Of a stretch of 64,000 nt of DNA, positions 1-7,994 are shown piece after piece. Each line of letters starts with the position of its first letter. Position 1 is the stretch's first letter. The translations under genes and the position numbers were made by a program. The stretch covers positions 62,001 to 126,000 of the forward strand of contig NZ_QXMH01000002.1 in assembly GCF_003568665.1 (NCBI RefSeq). Reading direction: 5' to 3'. Below the pieces are notes generated by a model. The model searched no databases, was not told the origin of the DNA, and saw only the letters and a program-made list of their open reading frames with translations. Origin of the DNA: Chitinophaga alhagiae (lineage in GTDB: Bacteria; Bacteroidota; Bacteroidia; Chitinophagales; Chitinophagaceae).

Positions 1-213
1 AAAGGGGAAAGCAAACTGCTGCCGCAATGCTCGTTACCGCTCACCGGTGTTAAATGTGTAAAAAAAATAGTGACGGAGCTGGCTGTGCTGGATGTTACGC
101 CGGAAGGCTTTCAGCTACTGGAACGCGCGCCGGGCGTGAGTGTGGAGGAGATAAAAGCTAAAACGGCCGGGCGCCTGGTCATAAAAGGCGATGTGCCTGA
201 AATGGTTTTATAA
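1..213 (+). CDS. scoB: 3-oxoacid CoA-transferase subunit B, C-terminal fragment (5' end outside window)
   Basis: An open frame enters from the left edge in frame 1 and stops at TAA 211-213, leaving 70 residues. The fragment contains CSLPLTGVKCVKKIVTELAV and then a VLDVTPEGFQLLERAPGVS stretch. This is the usual C-terminal end of the B subunit of succinyl-CoA/acetoacetyl-CoA:3-oxoacid CoA-transferase, which moves CoA between succinate and acetoacetate. The catalytic glutamate lies upstream of the window and cannot be checked. A subunit A gene would be expected just upstream. The aminotransferase gene follows 14 bp later on the same strand. Confidence 0.8.
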   Translation, partial: KGESKLLPQCSLPLTGVKCVKKIVTELAVLDVTPEGFQLLERAPGVSVEEIKAKTAGRLVIKGDVPEMVL

Positions 214-227
214 TCGTAACTTACAGT

Positions 228-1058
228 ATGCAATTGTGTTATAACGGAAAATTCATGGCGGCTGATAAACCGTTGCTGACCGTAGATAATCGCAGTTTCA
301 GGTATGGCGACGGATGTTTTGAGACCATGAAGGTGTACCAGGGGCAACTGTTGCTGGCCGACCTCCATTTTGAGCGGCTGATGATGAGCCTGCACATTCT
401 TCATTTTCACATTCCACCGCACTTCACCAAAGAATACTTTACCGGCCTTGTGCTGGAACTGTGCCGCGCCAGCGGCGTAAGTGACCTGGCCCGTGTGCGC
501 CTCACCGTATGGCGGGCCGGAACAGGACTGTACGATCCCGTAGACCATACGCCGGAATTTATCATCCAGTGCTGGAAGCTGCCAAGGCATATTTTTGAGC
601 TGAACCAGGCCGGCCTCACCATGGACGTGTTCCCGGACGCTATCAAACCGGGAGACAAACTGTCAAGCGTAAAATCCAACAACTGCCTGCCCTACGTACT
701 GGCCGCCCTTTACGCCAAAGAGCACCAGATCAGCGAGTCACTGTTGCTGAACCAGTACGGCCGCGTGGCAGACAGTACCATTGCCAATGTTTTTATTGTT
801 AAGGGGAACGATATACTAACCCCGCCGCTCAGCGAAGGCTGCGTGTGCGGCGTGATGCGCAAGCACCTGCTGCAGACCGAAATACCTTTCAAGATAAAAG
901 AACAGCCGCTCCGGATCAGCGATCTGGAGAACGCTGACGAAATATTTCTCACCAACGCCATTTACGGCATCCGTTGGGTAGGGCAGTTCCGCGATACCAG
1001 TTACGGGAACGCTGCTTCCGTGATCCTGCATGACCTGCTGTACGAGTCTATGTTGTAA
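228..1058 (+). CDS. class IV PLP-dependent aminotransferase (BCAT / aminodeoxychorismate lyase family)
   Basis: This 276-residue protein has the fold-type IV aminotransferase layout. An N-terminal NRSFRYGDGCFETMKV segment is followed by a central SVKSNNCLPYVLA segment whose lysine (about residue 147) is the likely Schiff-base residue. A C-terminal EIFLTNAIYGIRWV segment sits where the family binds the cofactor phosphate. Length fits PabC (4-amino-4-deoxychorismate lyase), D-amino acid transaminase or small branched-chain aminotransferases, and the sequence alone does not separate these. The folate/pterin genes folE and queD nearby make PabC possible. The gene converges on mqnD with a 9-bp gap. 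Confidence 0.75.
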   Translation: MQLCYNGKFMAADKPLLTVDNRSFRYGDGCFETMKVYQGQLLLADLHFERLMMSLHILHFHIPPHFTKEYFTGLVLELCRASGVSDLARVRLTVWRAGTGLYDPVDHTPEFIIQCWKLPRHIFELNQAGLTMDVFPDAIKPGDKLSSVKSNNCLPYVLAALYAKEHQISESLLLNQYGRVADSTIANVFIVKGNDILTPPLSEGCVCGVMRKHLLQTEIPFKIKEQPLRISDLENADEIFLTNAIYGIRWVGQFRDTSYGNAASVILHDLLYESML

Positions 1059-1067
1059 GCGGGCATC

Positions 1068-1853
1068 TCAGGCCACCATCGATTTCAGTTGCTCAATGGC
1101 CGTTCGGCCTTCTTCGCCCAGGTCAAGGCTGAACTGGTTAACGTAAAGGTCTATATGCTGGCGCATCACCTGCTCGTCCATTTCCTGGGCATGCGCTTTT
1201 ACATAGGGAGAAAGCACAGGGTAAGCGGCAAAGGCCTGCTGCAGGCTGCTGCGGATCAAAGCGTCTACCTGCTGCTGTATTTCCTCCGGCACGTCTTTCC
1301 GTATAAAAATACCGCCTAATGGAATGGGCTGGCCTGTTTTGTTTTCCCAGAACTCTCCCAGGTCCGCCAGTTTGACCAGTCCTTTTTGCTGATAGGTGAA
1401 ACGGTTTTCATGGATGATAACGCCGGCGTCTGCGGCGCCGCTCAATACGGCGTTCTCGATGTCTGAGAACAGCATGATCTTTTTATGCCGGGCATCCGGG
1501 TAGGCAATGCTGAACAGCAGGTTGGCCGTGGTGTTTTCCCCGGGAATGGCTACCGTGAGGTCTTTCACCCTTGCGGCCTCCACAGGCTCGCGGGCTATCA
1601 GCAGCGGGCCGCAGCCTCTTCCCAGCGCGCTGCCGCTGTTGAGCAGGCAGTATTGGTCCGCCACTTTGAGGCCGGCGGCAAAACTCAGCTTGGTGATGTG
1701 CAGTTTGCCGTGCATAGCCCACTGGTTGAGCGTTTCCACATCTTCCAGCAGGGTATTGAATTGCAGGCCGTTGGTGTTGAGCTGGTGGTTGACCAGCGCA
1801 TCAAATATGAACGTATCGTTCGGGCAGGGCGAAAAGCCCAGTGTCAGTTCCAT
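1068..1853 (-). CDS. mqnD: 1,4-dihydroxy-6-naphthoate synthase (menaquinone futalosine pathway)
   Basis: MqnD converts cyclic dehypoxanthinyl futalosine to 1,4-dihydroxy-6-naphthoate. The N-terminus MELTLGFSPCPNDTFIFDAL is the family's characteristic opening (GxSPCPNDTF). The rest reads as a periplasmic-binding-protein-like fold with a SGSALGRGCGPLL loop near residue 80 and an AIPGENTTANLLF segment near 108. At 261 residues it is close to the family length. It lies 6 bp downstream of mqnB on the same strand, and the two almost certainly form one transcript. Its presence indicates menaquinone made through futalosine rather than the MenFDHC route. Confidence 0.92.
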   Translation of the reverse strand: MELTLGFSPCPNDTFIFDALVNHQLNTNGLQFNTLLEDVETLNQWAMHGKLHITKLSFAAGLKVADQYCLLNSGSALGRGCGPLLIAREPVEAARVKDLTVAIPGENTTANLLFSIAYPDARHKKIMLFSDIENAVLSGAADAGVIIHENRFTYQQKGLVKLADLGEFWENKTGQPIPLGGIFIRKDVPEEIQQQVDALIRSSLQQAFAAYPVLSPYVKAHAQEMDEQVMRQHIDLYVNQFSLDLGEEGRTAIEQLKSMVA

Positions 1854-1859
1854 ATCCGG

Positions 1860-2516
1860 TTATTCTTTTTGACGCAGCTCTTCCAGCAGGGAGCGCAGCG
1901 TATTGTTTAGGTTTTGCAGGGCAAGGGAAATGTTCCATTTGCTTTTGTCCCGCGGTTCCACATAATTGGAAATGCTGCGCAACTGTACAAAAGGTACCTG
2001 TTCCAGCAGGCAGCTGTAGTGGAAGGGTGCTCCTTCCATCGTCTCCACGTCTGGCCGGTATTGCGCCTGCAGGCGGGCAACAGCGGTTTCGCTGCCGCTC
2101 ACGGTATTGACGGTAACGCCTGTTGCCTGCGGCAGGCCCTGGAGGCTTTCCGGGAAAAGGCGCAGCGTATTCACCAGTTCTTTTTCCGTAAAAGGCGGCA
2201 TGCCGGCTTCCCACAGGCCCATGTCGAACAGGTCGAGAAAACGGCCGTTGTCATCCGCGCCCAGGTCTCCCAGGGTCTCCCGGGCTACCAGTACGGTTTC
2301 TCCCAGCGGCCAGCCGCGGCGGAAACTGCCGGCAATACCGGCCTGTATGGCCAGATCCGGCCTGTTGCGGGCAAAATACCGGCCCAGCTGCCAGGCGGCG
2401 GCCATCATGCCCACGCCGGTGATCAGCACGTCCACATCGGGGTACTTTTCTTCGTCCAGCCAGTTCAGCGCTGTTTTTATTTCCAGTTCCGTAGCGGCAA
2501 CGAGCAGCAATTTCAT
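1860..2516 (-). CDS. mqnB: futalosine hydrolase
   Basis: MqnB cleaves futalosine to dehypoxanthine futalosine and hypoxanthine. I start it at ATG 2516, giving MKLLLVAATELEI, the usual N-terminus of nucleoside-phosphorylase-fold hydrolases. An in-frame ATG at 2531 would add only five residues (MYLYR). Visible motifs are ITGVGMMAAAWQLGR and IQAGIAGSF near residues 40-75, and a C-terminal ETMEGAPFHYSCL stretch that supplies the glutamate typical of the MTA/SAH nucleosidase superfamily. About 218 residues fits. It is the first gene of the mqnB-mqnD pair and diverges from queD. Confidence 0.9.
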   Translation of the reverse strand: MKLLLVAATELEIKTALNWLDEEKYPDVDVLITGVGMMAAAWQLGRYFARNRPDLAIQAGIAGSFRRGWPLGETVLVARETLGDLGADDNGRFLDLFDMGLWEAGMPPFTEKELVNTLRLFPESLQGLPQATGVTVNTVSGSETAVARLQAQYRPDVETMEGAPFHYSCLLEQVPFVQLRSISNYVEPRDKSKWNISLALQNLNNTLRSLLEELRQKE

Positions 2517-2568
2517 CCTGTAAAGGTACATTAAACTCCTACATCCCCCCGTTCTCGTCTAATTGCTT

Positions 2569-2576
2569 TAAATTTG
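2569..2576 (+). promoter_or_regulatory. -7 element TAAATTTG for queD-folE
   Basis: TAAATTTG matches the Bacteroidota -7 consensus TAnnTTTG exactly and lies 25 bp before the queD ATG. No clear TTG -33 box is seen at the expected distance. This is an inference from sequence only. Confidence 0.5.
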
Positions 2577-2601
2577 CAGAAATTTATCACAACTACTAGA
2601 A

Positions 2602-3015
2602 ATGATCTATCTGACGCGCGTGGAGCATTTTAATGCGGCACACAAGTTATTTAATCCGCAATGGAGCAAGGAGCAGAACCTTGAGGTGTTCGGCAAATGT
2701 GCGAACGACAACTGGCATGGCCATAATTATGACCTGCATGTGACTATCAAGGGCAACCCCGATCCCGAAACCGGCTTTGTGTTTAACGCCAAAACCCTGG
2801 GGGTATTGATCAAAGACGTGATCGTTGAGAAACTGGACCATAAGAACCTGAACCTGGACGTGGATTTTATGAAAGACAAGTTCACTTCTGCGGAAAACGT
2901 GGCCATTGCCATCTGGGAGCAACTGGAAAAACACCTGCCGGGCACGGTGCAATTGCATTGCATCAAGTTGCACGAAACCGCCAAGATCTACGTAGAATAC
3001 TACGGCGGCAAATAA
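2602..3015 (+). CDS. queD: 6-carboxytetrahydropterin synthase / 6-pyruvoyltetrahydropterin synthase family
   Basis: This 137-residue enzyme has the PTPS/QueD zinc site: His14 (FNAAHKL) plus His39 and His41 (WHGHNY). The candidate catalytic Cys33 sits in FGKCANDN. LDHKNLN near residue 80 and a C-terminal KLHETAKIYVEY stretch carry the family's other active-site positions. QueD makes 6-carboxy-5,6,7,8-tetrahydropterin, the second step to queuosine, from the FolE product. folE follows immediately and queE is in the same window at 53 kb, which favours QueD. The FGKC...HGHNY spacing also resembles true PTPS, so a biopterin-type role cannot be excluded. Confidence 0.85.
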   Translation: MIYLTRVEHFNAAHKLFNPQWSKEQNLEVFGKCANDNWHGHNYDLHVTIKGNPDPETGFVFNAKTLGVLIKDVIVEKLDHKNLNLDVDFMKDKFTSAENVAIAIWEQLEKHLPGTVQLHCIKLHETAKIYVEYYGGK

Positions 3016-3033
3016 TTGACTAAAAACAGGACT

Positions 3034-3639
3034 ATGGCTTACAAGAAGGAAGAAAAGTACGAGGAGAGAGTGACATCGGGACTGATAGGGAATTATAAGG
3101 AAGCAATAGCGCTGCTGGGAGAAGATCCGGAGCGCGAGGGGCTGTTGAAAACCCCGGAACGGATGGCCAAGGCCATGCAATATATGACCCAGGGTTACGG
3201 GCAGGATGCCCGGGAAATACTCCGCGGCGCACGTTTTACGGAATCTTACAGTGAAATGGTGATAGTGAAGGACATAGAGCTGTACTCCATGTGCGAGCAC
3301 CATATGCTGCCCTTCTTTGGCAAGGCGCATGTGGCGTATATCCCCAATGGTTATATTACCGGCCTCAGCAAGATAGCCCGGGTGGTAGACGTATTTGCCC
3401 GCCGCCTGCAGGTGCAGGAGCGCCTTACCCACCAGATACTGGACGCTATCCAGGAAACCCTGGAGCCGCAGGGCGTAGGCGTGGTGATCGAGGCACAGCA
3501 CCTTTGCATGATGATGCGGGGCGTACAGAAACAAAATTCCGTGACCACCACCTCCGCTTTCAGCGGCCAGTTCCAGGATGGCGCTACCCGCGCGGAGTTC
3601 ATGAAACTGATCAGCTCTGACCTGCTCAGCCGCCGGTAA
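3034..3639 (+). CDS. folE: GTP cyclohydrolase I
   Basis: FolE turns GTP into 7,8-dihydroneopterin triphosphate, feeding both folate and queuosine. The zinc and active-site motifs are intact: [10 protein letters not shown], then [20 protein letters not shown], then [11 protein letters not shown]. From ATG 3034 the protein has 201 residues and opens [13 protein letters not shown]. An upstream in-frame TTG at 3016 touches the queD stop but adds only six non-conserved residues, so I prefer the ATG. It is co-directional with queD and 18 bp downstream, so probably one operon. Confidence 0.95.
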   Translation: MAYKKEEKYEERVTSGLIGNYKEAIALLGEDPEREGLLKTPERMAKAMQYMTQGYGQDAREILRGARFTESYSEMVIVKDIELYSMCEHHMLPFFGKAHVAYIPNGYITGLSKIARVVDVFARRLQVQERLTHQILDAIQETLEPQGVGVVIEAQHLCMMMRGVQKQNSVTTTSAFSGQFQDGATRAEFMKLISSDLLSRR

Positions 3640-3707
3640 AATGCCCCGGCAACAAGGTCCCTATGGTTTAAGCCAGCATCTGCCGGATTAAACCATATTT
3701 TTTTACA

Positions 3708-3715
3708 TATATTTG
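3708..3715 (+). promoter_or_regulatory. -7 element TATATTTG for fabD
   Basis: This is an exact TAnnTTTG match in an AT-rich stretch 34 bp before the fabD ATG. No convincing -33 TTG is seen at 17-23 bp upstream. Confidence 0.5.
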
Positions 3716-3749
3716 TTATCTGATAATTAACAAGATTGAAGCAAATCAA

Positions 3750-4661
3750 ATGAAACACGCCTTTGTATTTCCCGGTCAGGGAGCACAGTTTACCGGTATG
3801 GGTAAAAGTTTTTACGACAACAACGCCCAGGCCCGGTCTTTATTTGAAAAAGCCAATGAGATACTGGGTTTCCGGATTTCAGATATCATGTTCGAAGGGT
3901 CTGAAGAAGACCTCAAACAGACCCGGGTAACGCAGCCGGCGGTGTTCCTGCATTCCGTGATCGGTTACCTCTGCCTGAGCAACCCGCGCCCGGAAATGAC
4001 GGCCGGCCACTCCCTCGGCGAGTTCTCCGCCCTGGTGGCCAACGGCGCCCTCGGTTTTGAAGATGCCCTGCGCCTGGTGGCCATCCGCGCCAACGCCATG
4101 CAGAAGGCCTGCGAAATAACGCCGTCCACCATGGCCGTAGTACTGGGTATGGAAGATGCAAAGGTAGAAGAGATCTGCGCTACCATTACAGATGATGTAG
4201 TGGTGCCCGCCAACTATAACTGTCCCGGCCAGCTGGTGATTTCCGGCACCAAAACGGCCATTGCCCGCGCCATTGAGCTGCTGAAAGCCGCTGGCGCCAA
4301 AAGGGCCATGGAGCTGGCCGTTGGGGGCGCTTTTCACTCCCCGCTGATGGCCCCCGCCCAAAACGAGCTGCAGGCCGCCATTGAAAAAACGGCCTTCAAC
4401 ACGCCTGTTTGCCCCGTTTACCAGAACGTGGTGGCCAAAGCCGTAACAGACCCGCAGGAGATCAGGCAAAACCTCATCAGCCAGCTCACCGGCGCTGTAA
4501 AATGGACACAATGCGTACAAGCCATGATCGCAGACGGTGCGGGCCGGTTTACGGAAGTAGGCCCCGGCAAGGTACTGCAGGGACTGATTGCCAAAATTGA
4601 CAAAAACGCGGTTACGGACGGTATCAGCACCGGACTGGAGGAAGCGGTAGCGAAAGGATAA
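3750..4661 (+). CDS. fabD: malonyl-CoA:ACP transacylase
   Basis: FabD loads malonyl groups onto acyl carrier protein for fatty-acid synthesis. The 303-residue protein shows the complete set of motifs: FPGQGAQFTGMGK near residue 10, the nucleophile Ser88 in AGHSLGEFSALV, and His196 in GGAFHSPLM as the catalytic partner. A C-terminal FTEVGPGKVLQGL closes the domain. It stands alone here, with its own promoter-like element upstream and an inverted repeat downstream. The other FAS-II gene in the window, fabH, is 13 kb away. Confidence 0.95.
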   Translation: MKHAFVFPGQGAQFTGMGKSFYDNNAQARSLFEKANEILGFRISDIMFEGSEEDLKQTRVTQPAVFLHSVIGYLCLSNPRPEMTAGHSLGEFSALVANGALGFEDALRLVAIRANAMQKACEITPSTMAVVLGMEDAKVEEICATITDDVVVPANYNCPGQLVISGTKTAIARAIELLKAAGAKRAMELAVGGAFHSPLMAPAQNELQAAIEKTAFNTPVCPVYQNVVAKAVTDPQEIRQNLISQLTGAVKWTQCVQAMIADGAGRFTEVGPGKVLQGLIAKIDKNAVTDGISTGLEEAVAKG

Positions 4662-4810
4662 GCCGCAGGCTGCCAACCAGTTCAGCAAACACGCAAACCT
4701 GCTGCATCAGCAATATGCATATACTGCAGGGTGGGCGATCCGTTACAAGCCTGCTTTGTGGCAGGCGTGATATTTGGCCGGAACAGGTTGCGGCAAAGAC
4801 ATATGGCAGG

Positions 4811-4849
4811 GAAAATGCGGCCACATTATAACAGTAGGGCCGCATTTTC
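4811..4849 (+). terminator. 12-bp inverted repeat after fabD, possible terminator
   Basis: GAAAATGCGGCC (4811-4822) pairs perfectly with GGCCGCATTTTC (4838-4849) across a 15-nt loop. The descending arm ends in ATTTTC, a weak U-tract. It lies 150 bp past fabD, so either a terminator or another structural element. Confidence 0.45.
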
Positions 4850-5039
4850 ACTATACATGGTTAATTTACTATCAGAAAAGCAGCATCGCTGCATGTTCAC
4901 CTCCTGCATCGGCATTTCCAGGAGTTTCCTTTAACACGCTCCCATGGCAGGTTTTAGCATATCTTCACTATAGCTGCTCGTGACCTTGGCTATAGATGGG
5001 CCATATCTCCTCCATATCAAAAGCATGGATGCGTGTAGG

Positions 5040-5078
5040 TGCAAACATATTTGCATTAGCCGATTTTCGATACTATTG
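5040..5078 (+). promoter_or_regulatory. dyad TGCAAA-CATA-TTTGCA overlapping a candidate promoter
   Basis: The perfect 6-4-6 dyad spans 5040-5055. Its right arm includes the TTG at 5051-5053, which is 17 bp before TACTATTG (5071-5078), a one-mismatch TAnnTTTG. The arrangement suggests an operator over the -33 box of the lipoprotein gene at 5127. Both assignments are inference. Confidence 0.3.
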
Positions 5079-5126
5079 TAACTATTCCTCCAGCTTTTCC
5101 GTTTTACGCATACAATACATCCCGCC

Positions 5127-5510
5127 ATGAAAACAACTTTTTTCTCCATCCTGGCAGGCGCGGCCCTGCTCACCGCCTGCACCAAATCTCAAAGCCTGGA
5201 AGACCGGTGGCTGGAAAAAAGCCAGCGGAAGGAAGTGATCGTTTTCAGGGAGGCGGTACCGGGCGCCGGCACCGATGTTGCGGAAGAGCGGAGCTTCTAT
5301 TTCCAGAGCCGCCAGCTGTCGCCTGAAGTAAGCCGGGCCAACGAATCAGGCATTTATTTTTACTCCGTTCAGGGAGACAGCCTGCTGCTGCGCACCCGGC
5401 AGGAAAAATTCTATTTTCGCATGAGCGCAGACGGCCGCTCTTTTACCATCGGGCGTTTCTTTACAGACCCGGGCGGGCTGGGAGATATACTGGTGTTTGA
5501 GAAACAATAG
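5127..5510 (+). CDS. small putative lipoprotein, unknown function
   Basis: The 127-residue product opens with a lipoprotein signal, MKTTFFSILAGAALLTAC, so the mature protein should start at Cys18 and be membrane anchored. The mature part is short and soluble-looking, with alternating charged and beta-prone segments (VIVFREAVPG, GIYFYSVQGDSLLLRTRQEKFYFRMS). It ends DPGGLGDILVFEKQ. I recognise no family. The gene stands between an isolated regulatory-looking region and the tandem repeat, and it converges on the GNAT gene. Confidence 0.65.
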   Translation: MKTTFFSILAGAALLTACTKSQSLEDRWLEKSQRKEVIVFREAVPGAGTDVAEERSFYFQSRQLSPEVSRANESGIYFYSVQGDSLLLRTRQEKFYFRMSADGRSFTIGRFFTDPGGLGDILVFEKQ

Positions 5511-5517
5511 GGGCGGC

Positions 5518-5731
5518 GCCGCACACTATTCCGCCACCCTCCGAACATCCGCTATTGTTCGCGTACAAATGCCAGCTAACGCCGCACACTATTCCGCCAC
5601 CCTCCGAACATCCGCTATTGTTCGCGTACAAATGCCAGCTAACGCCGCACACACTATTCCGCCGCCTTCCGAACATCCGCTATTGTTCGCGTACAAATGC
5701 CGGCTAACGCCGCACGCTATTCCGCCACCTC
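5518..5731. repeat. three-and-a-bit tandem copies of a 63-bp unit
   Basis: Unit 1 (5518-5580) and unit 2 (5581-5643) are identical over 63 bp. Unit 3 (5644-5708, 65 bp) differs by three substitutions and a 2-nt AC insertion. A partial fourth copy (from 5709) runs into the 3' end of the GNAT gene. Each unit carries a copy of that gene's last codons (GCG GAA TAG on the minus strand) and a CGAACA-8-TGTTCG hairpin. The array fills the gap between two convergent genes. Confidence 0.9.
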
Positions 5732-6178
5732 AATGCTCGCATTCCACCACTCCGGGTCAAACTTCGCATTGTACTTTTTATAGAAATTGATGGCGGGCTC
5801 GTTCCATTCCAGCACCTGCCATACGATCCCGTTCAGTTTCCGCTCTTTGGCTTCCACTATCAGCCGGTCAAATAACAGTTTGCCAATGCCCTGGCCGCGG
5901 GCGCTTTCCGTTACAATGATATCTTCCAGGAACATGCGGCTGCCTTTCCACGTAGAGTACCGGATGTAGTAGAGGGCCAAGCCGGTGATAACGCCGTCTG
6001 TTTCCGCTATAAAGGCCCACCATACGGGGTTGGGGCCAAAGCCGCTTTGCTCGAAATGTTCCAGTGTTACGGTAACCTGCTCCGGCGCTTTTTCGTATAA
6101 GGCCAGTTCCCGCACCAGTTCCATCATGCGGGCGCAATCTTTTTTCTCTGCTCTTCTTATGTGAATGGGTGTAGACAT
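5717..6178 (-). CDS. GNAT family N-acetyltransferase (SSAT-like)
   Basis: This 153-residue single-domain acetyltransferase has the acetyl-CoA pyrophosphate loop VTESARGQGIGKLLFD at about residues 89-104. An N-terminal IRRAEKKDCARMMELVREL and a C-terminal NEPAINFYKKYNA helix also fit. The overall pattern resembles diamine/spermidine N1-acetyltransferases more than ribosomal-protein acetylases, but the substrate is not determined. The stop codon and last two sense codons lie inside the tandem repeat. The transsulfuration gene lies 9 bp upstream on the same strand, so the two are probably co-transcribed. Confidence 0.85.
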   Translation of the reverse strand: MSTPIHIRRAEKKDCARMMELVRELALYEKAPEQVTVTLEHFEQSGFGPNPVWWAFIAETDGVITGLALYYIRYSTWKGSRMFLEDIIVTESARGQGIGKLLFDRLIVEAKERKLNGIVWQVLEWNEPAINFYKKYNAKFDPEWWNASIEVAE

Positions 6179-6187
6179 ATTCCTTTT

Positions 6188-7408
6188 TTATTGCAAAGCC
6201 TGGTCAAGGTCATTGAGTATATCCGTTACGGCTTCTATGCCCACGCTCATACGGATGAGGCCGTCTGTGATCTCGTATTTCTCCCGTAGTTCTTTCGGCA
6301 CGCCGTAGTGCGTCATGGAGGCGGGGTGGCATATCAGGGTGTCGCAAGTGCCGAGAGATACGGCGCGGAGGCACATCTGCAACCGGTCTATAAAACGTTT
6401 GCCTGCTTCCAGGCCGCCTTTCAGCTCAAAGCTCAGCATGGCGCCGGCGTGTTTCATTTGCCGGGCGGCAACGGCAAAGTCTGGATGGTCTGCCAGGCCC
6501 AGGTAGTTCACTTTGGCCACGGCGGGGTGCCCGTCAAGAAAACCGGCTACCTCCATAGCGTTGTGGCAATGACGCTCCATGCGCACTTCCAGCGTTTTGA
6601 TGCCCTGTGTCAGCAAAAATGCGTCGAAGGGGTTGCTATTGGCGCCCAGCAGGCGGTGTACCTTTTCTACCGGGCCCCGCATGGCTTCCGCATCCCTTCC
6701 TATCAGCACGCCGCCAATGGCCGTGCCGTGGCCGTTCAGGAACTTGGTGGTGGAATGAAAAACATAATCTGCTCCATAGGCAAAAGGCTGCTGCAGGTAC
6801 GGGGTGGCAAAGGTGTTGTCTACCGCGGATACCAGCTTGTGCTGCTGTGCCAGGCCCAGGAGCGCTTCCAGGTCTACGCAGCGCAGGGTAGGGTTGGCCG
6901 GCGTTTCCAGGTACATCATGCGGATGGCGGGATCTGCCTTGATGGCGGCTTCGGTGCCTGCCACGTCCTGCATGTCCACTATCACCGCTTCAATGCCCAG
7001 CGGCGGCAATATTTTCCTGAACAGCTCGTCTGTGCCGCCATAGAGAGAATAGTGGGAAATCACTTTGTCGCCTGCCTTGAGGTGAGAGAGGAAGAGGGTA
7101 GACAGCGCGCCCATGCCGGAGGAGTGCAGTTTGGCCTTGGCCTTCAGCGGGCTGCCGTCCGGGCCGGTAAGGCCAAAACATTCCAGCGCCGCCATTTTTT
7201 CTTCGGCTTCGCGGAAATTGGGACTGTCCCAGCGGGTGTAAATATAGCCGTCTTCCTGCCCGCTGAAGCGGCGCATGCCCTGGTCTGCAGAGTCGTATAC
7301 ATAGGTAGACGAAGCGTATATGGGTGTAAGGTGGGCATACAGGGGATCCTGTTCATGCCCGGCATGTACGCATACTGAACTGAAACCAGTGAGCGGTGTT
7401 TGTTTCAT
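6188..7408 (-). CDS. PLP-dependent transsulfuration enzyme (cystathionine gamma-synthase / methionine gamma-lyase family)
   Basis: This 406-residue Cys/Met metabolism PLP enzyme has Tyr57-Thr-Arg (YIYTRWDSPN) that contacts the cofactor phosphate of the neighbouring subunit. It also has LHSSGMGALST near residue 95, Asp197 in SAVDNTFATPYLQ, and the Schiff-base Lys222 in HSTTKFLNGHGTAIGG. The C-terminal LIRMSVGIEAVTDILNDL is standard. Members split between cystathionine gamma-synthase, gamma-lyase and methionine gamma-lyase, and sequence reading alone does not decide. It is divergent from dinB and upstream of the GNAT gene. Confidence 0.88.
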   Translation of the reverse strand: MKQTPLTGFSSVCVHAGHEQDPLYAHLTPIYASSTYVYDSADQGMRRFSGQEDGYIYTRWDSPNFREAEEKMAALECFGLTGPDGSPLKAKAKLHSSGMGALSTLFLSHLKAGDKVISHYSLYGGTDELFRKILPPLGIEAVIVDMQDVAGTEAAIKADPAIRMMYLETPANPTLRCVDLEALLGLAQQHKLVSAVDNTFATPYLQQPFAYGADYVFHSTTKFLNGHGTAIGGVLIGRDAEAMRGPVEKVHRLLGANSNPFDAFLLTQGIKTLEVRMERHCHNAMEVAGFLDGHPAVAKVNYLGLADHPDFAVAARQMKHAGAMLSFELKGGLEAGKRFIDRLQMCLRAVSLGTCDTLICHPASMTHYGVPKELREKYEITDGLIRMSVGIEAVTDILNDLDQALQ

Positions 7409-7484
7409 GGTTTGATATTTGAATGTTTTCCGGTTATGAGTATCTTGTTATAATTTTTTCCTTGTAAAAATAAGACATAATTAG

Positions 7485-7979
7485 ATGAAGGATCTCCTGT
7501 TGCAGTTGGCAACGTACAACATGTGGGCTAACCAGCGGCTGCTGCATCTGCTGGGAGGGCTGGGAGAAGAGCGGTTGGACAGGGACCTGGGCAGCGGTTT
7601 CCCCACCTTGCGCAGCACCATCTATCACATCTGGGATGTAGAGAGCATCTGGTACCAGCGTTTGCAGCTGGCTACGCCGGTAGTACGGCCTACGGTGGGT
7701 TTTACCGGCACCTGGCAGGAGTTTGCGCAGCAGTTCGGCCGGCAGAGCGCCATGCTCCGGGATTTTATTGCCACCGCTTCAGACGCCCGGCTGGCCCATA
7801 CCATTGAATACCATCACCCGGTAAAGGGCATCTGCAAGTCTGCCGTGCAGCATGCCATTCTCACCGTGTTCAATCATTCCACCTTCCACCGCGGGCAGCT
7901 GGTAACCATGCTGCGCCAGTCTGGTGTGAGCAAAATACCGGCTACGGACTTTATTGAGTTCACCCGCAGCAAGAAATAA
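7485..7979 (+). CDS. DinB-family metal-dependent four-helix protein
   Basis: The 164-residue protein has the DinB/YfiT fold signature. The three metal-binding histidines are visible: His48 in STIYHIWDVESIW, and His131 and His135 in FNHSTFHRGQL. Family members are bacillithiol or other thiol transferases, or damage-inducible proteins of unknown reaction. The gene lies 76 bp from the divergent transsulfuration gene and 15 bp before the Nudix-like regulator, with which it is probably co-transcribed. A thiol-transfer role is possible given the sulfur-metabolism neighbour, but that is only inference. Confidence 0.85.
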   Translation: MKDLLLQLATYNMWANQRLLHLLGGLGEERLDRDLGSGFPTLRSTIYHIWDVESIWYQRLQLATPVVRPTVGFTGTWQEFAQQFGRQSAMLRDFIATASDARLAHTIEYHHPVKGICKSAVQHAILTVFNHSTFHRGQLVTMLRQSGVSKIPATDFIEFTRSKK

Positions 7980-7994
7980 GTTAAGTTTGTATCT

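Larger units (their letters stand above)
4662..5126. other. 465-bp intergenic region with one long inverted repeat and a promoter-like dyad
   Basis: No convincing gene is seen on either strand. It contains an inverted repeat at 4811-4849 and, near the right end, a dyad and promoter-like pair just before the small lipoprotein gene. The sequence is more AT-rich than the flanking genes. Confidence 0.6.

Noticed and set aside
5461..5676. Minus-strand repeat peptide (CGVSWHLYANNSGCSEGGGI repeated)
   Set aside because: It is only a translation of the tandem repeat in one frame; the 65-bp third unit breaks the frame, and no start context or homology supports it.
5518..5731. CRISPR-like array
   Set aside because: Units are contiguous 63-bp copies with no variable spacers and they include the end of a coding gene. 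No cas genes are near.
6308..7378. 356-residue open frame antisense to the transsulfuration gene
   Set aside because: The sense frame has all PLP-enzyme motifs. The antisense product is Gly/His/Val-rich with no domain or signal.
7409..7484. Riboswitch (SAM type) upstream of the transsulfuration gene
   Set aside because: Only 76 bp separate the divergent genes, and no stem-junction structure or conserved core is visible.
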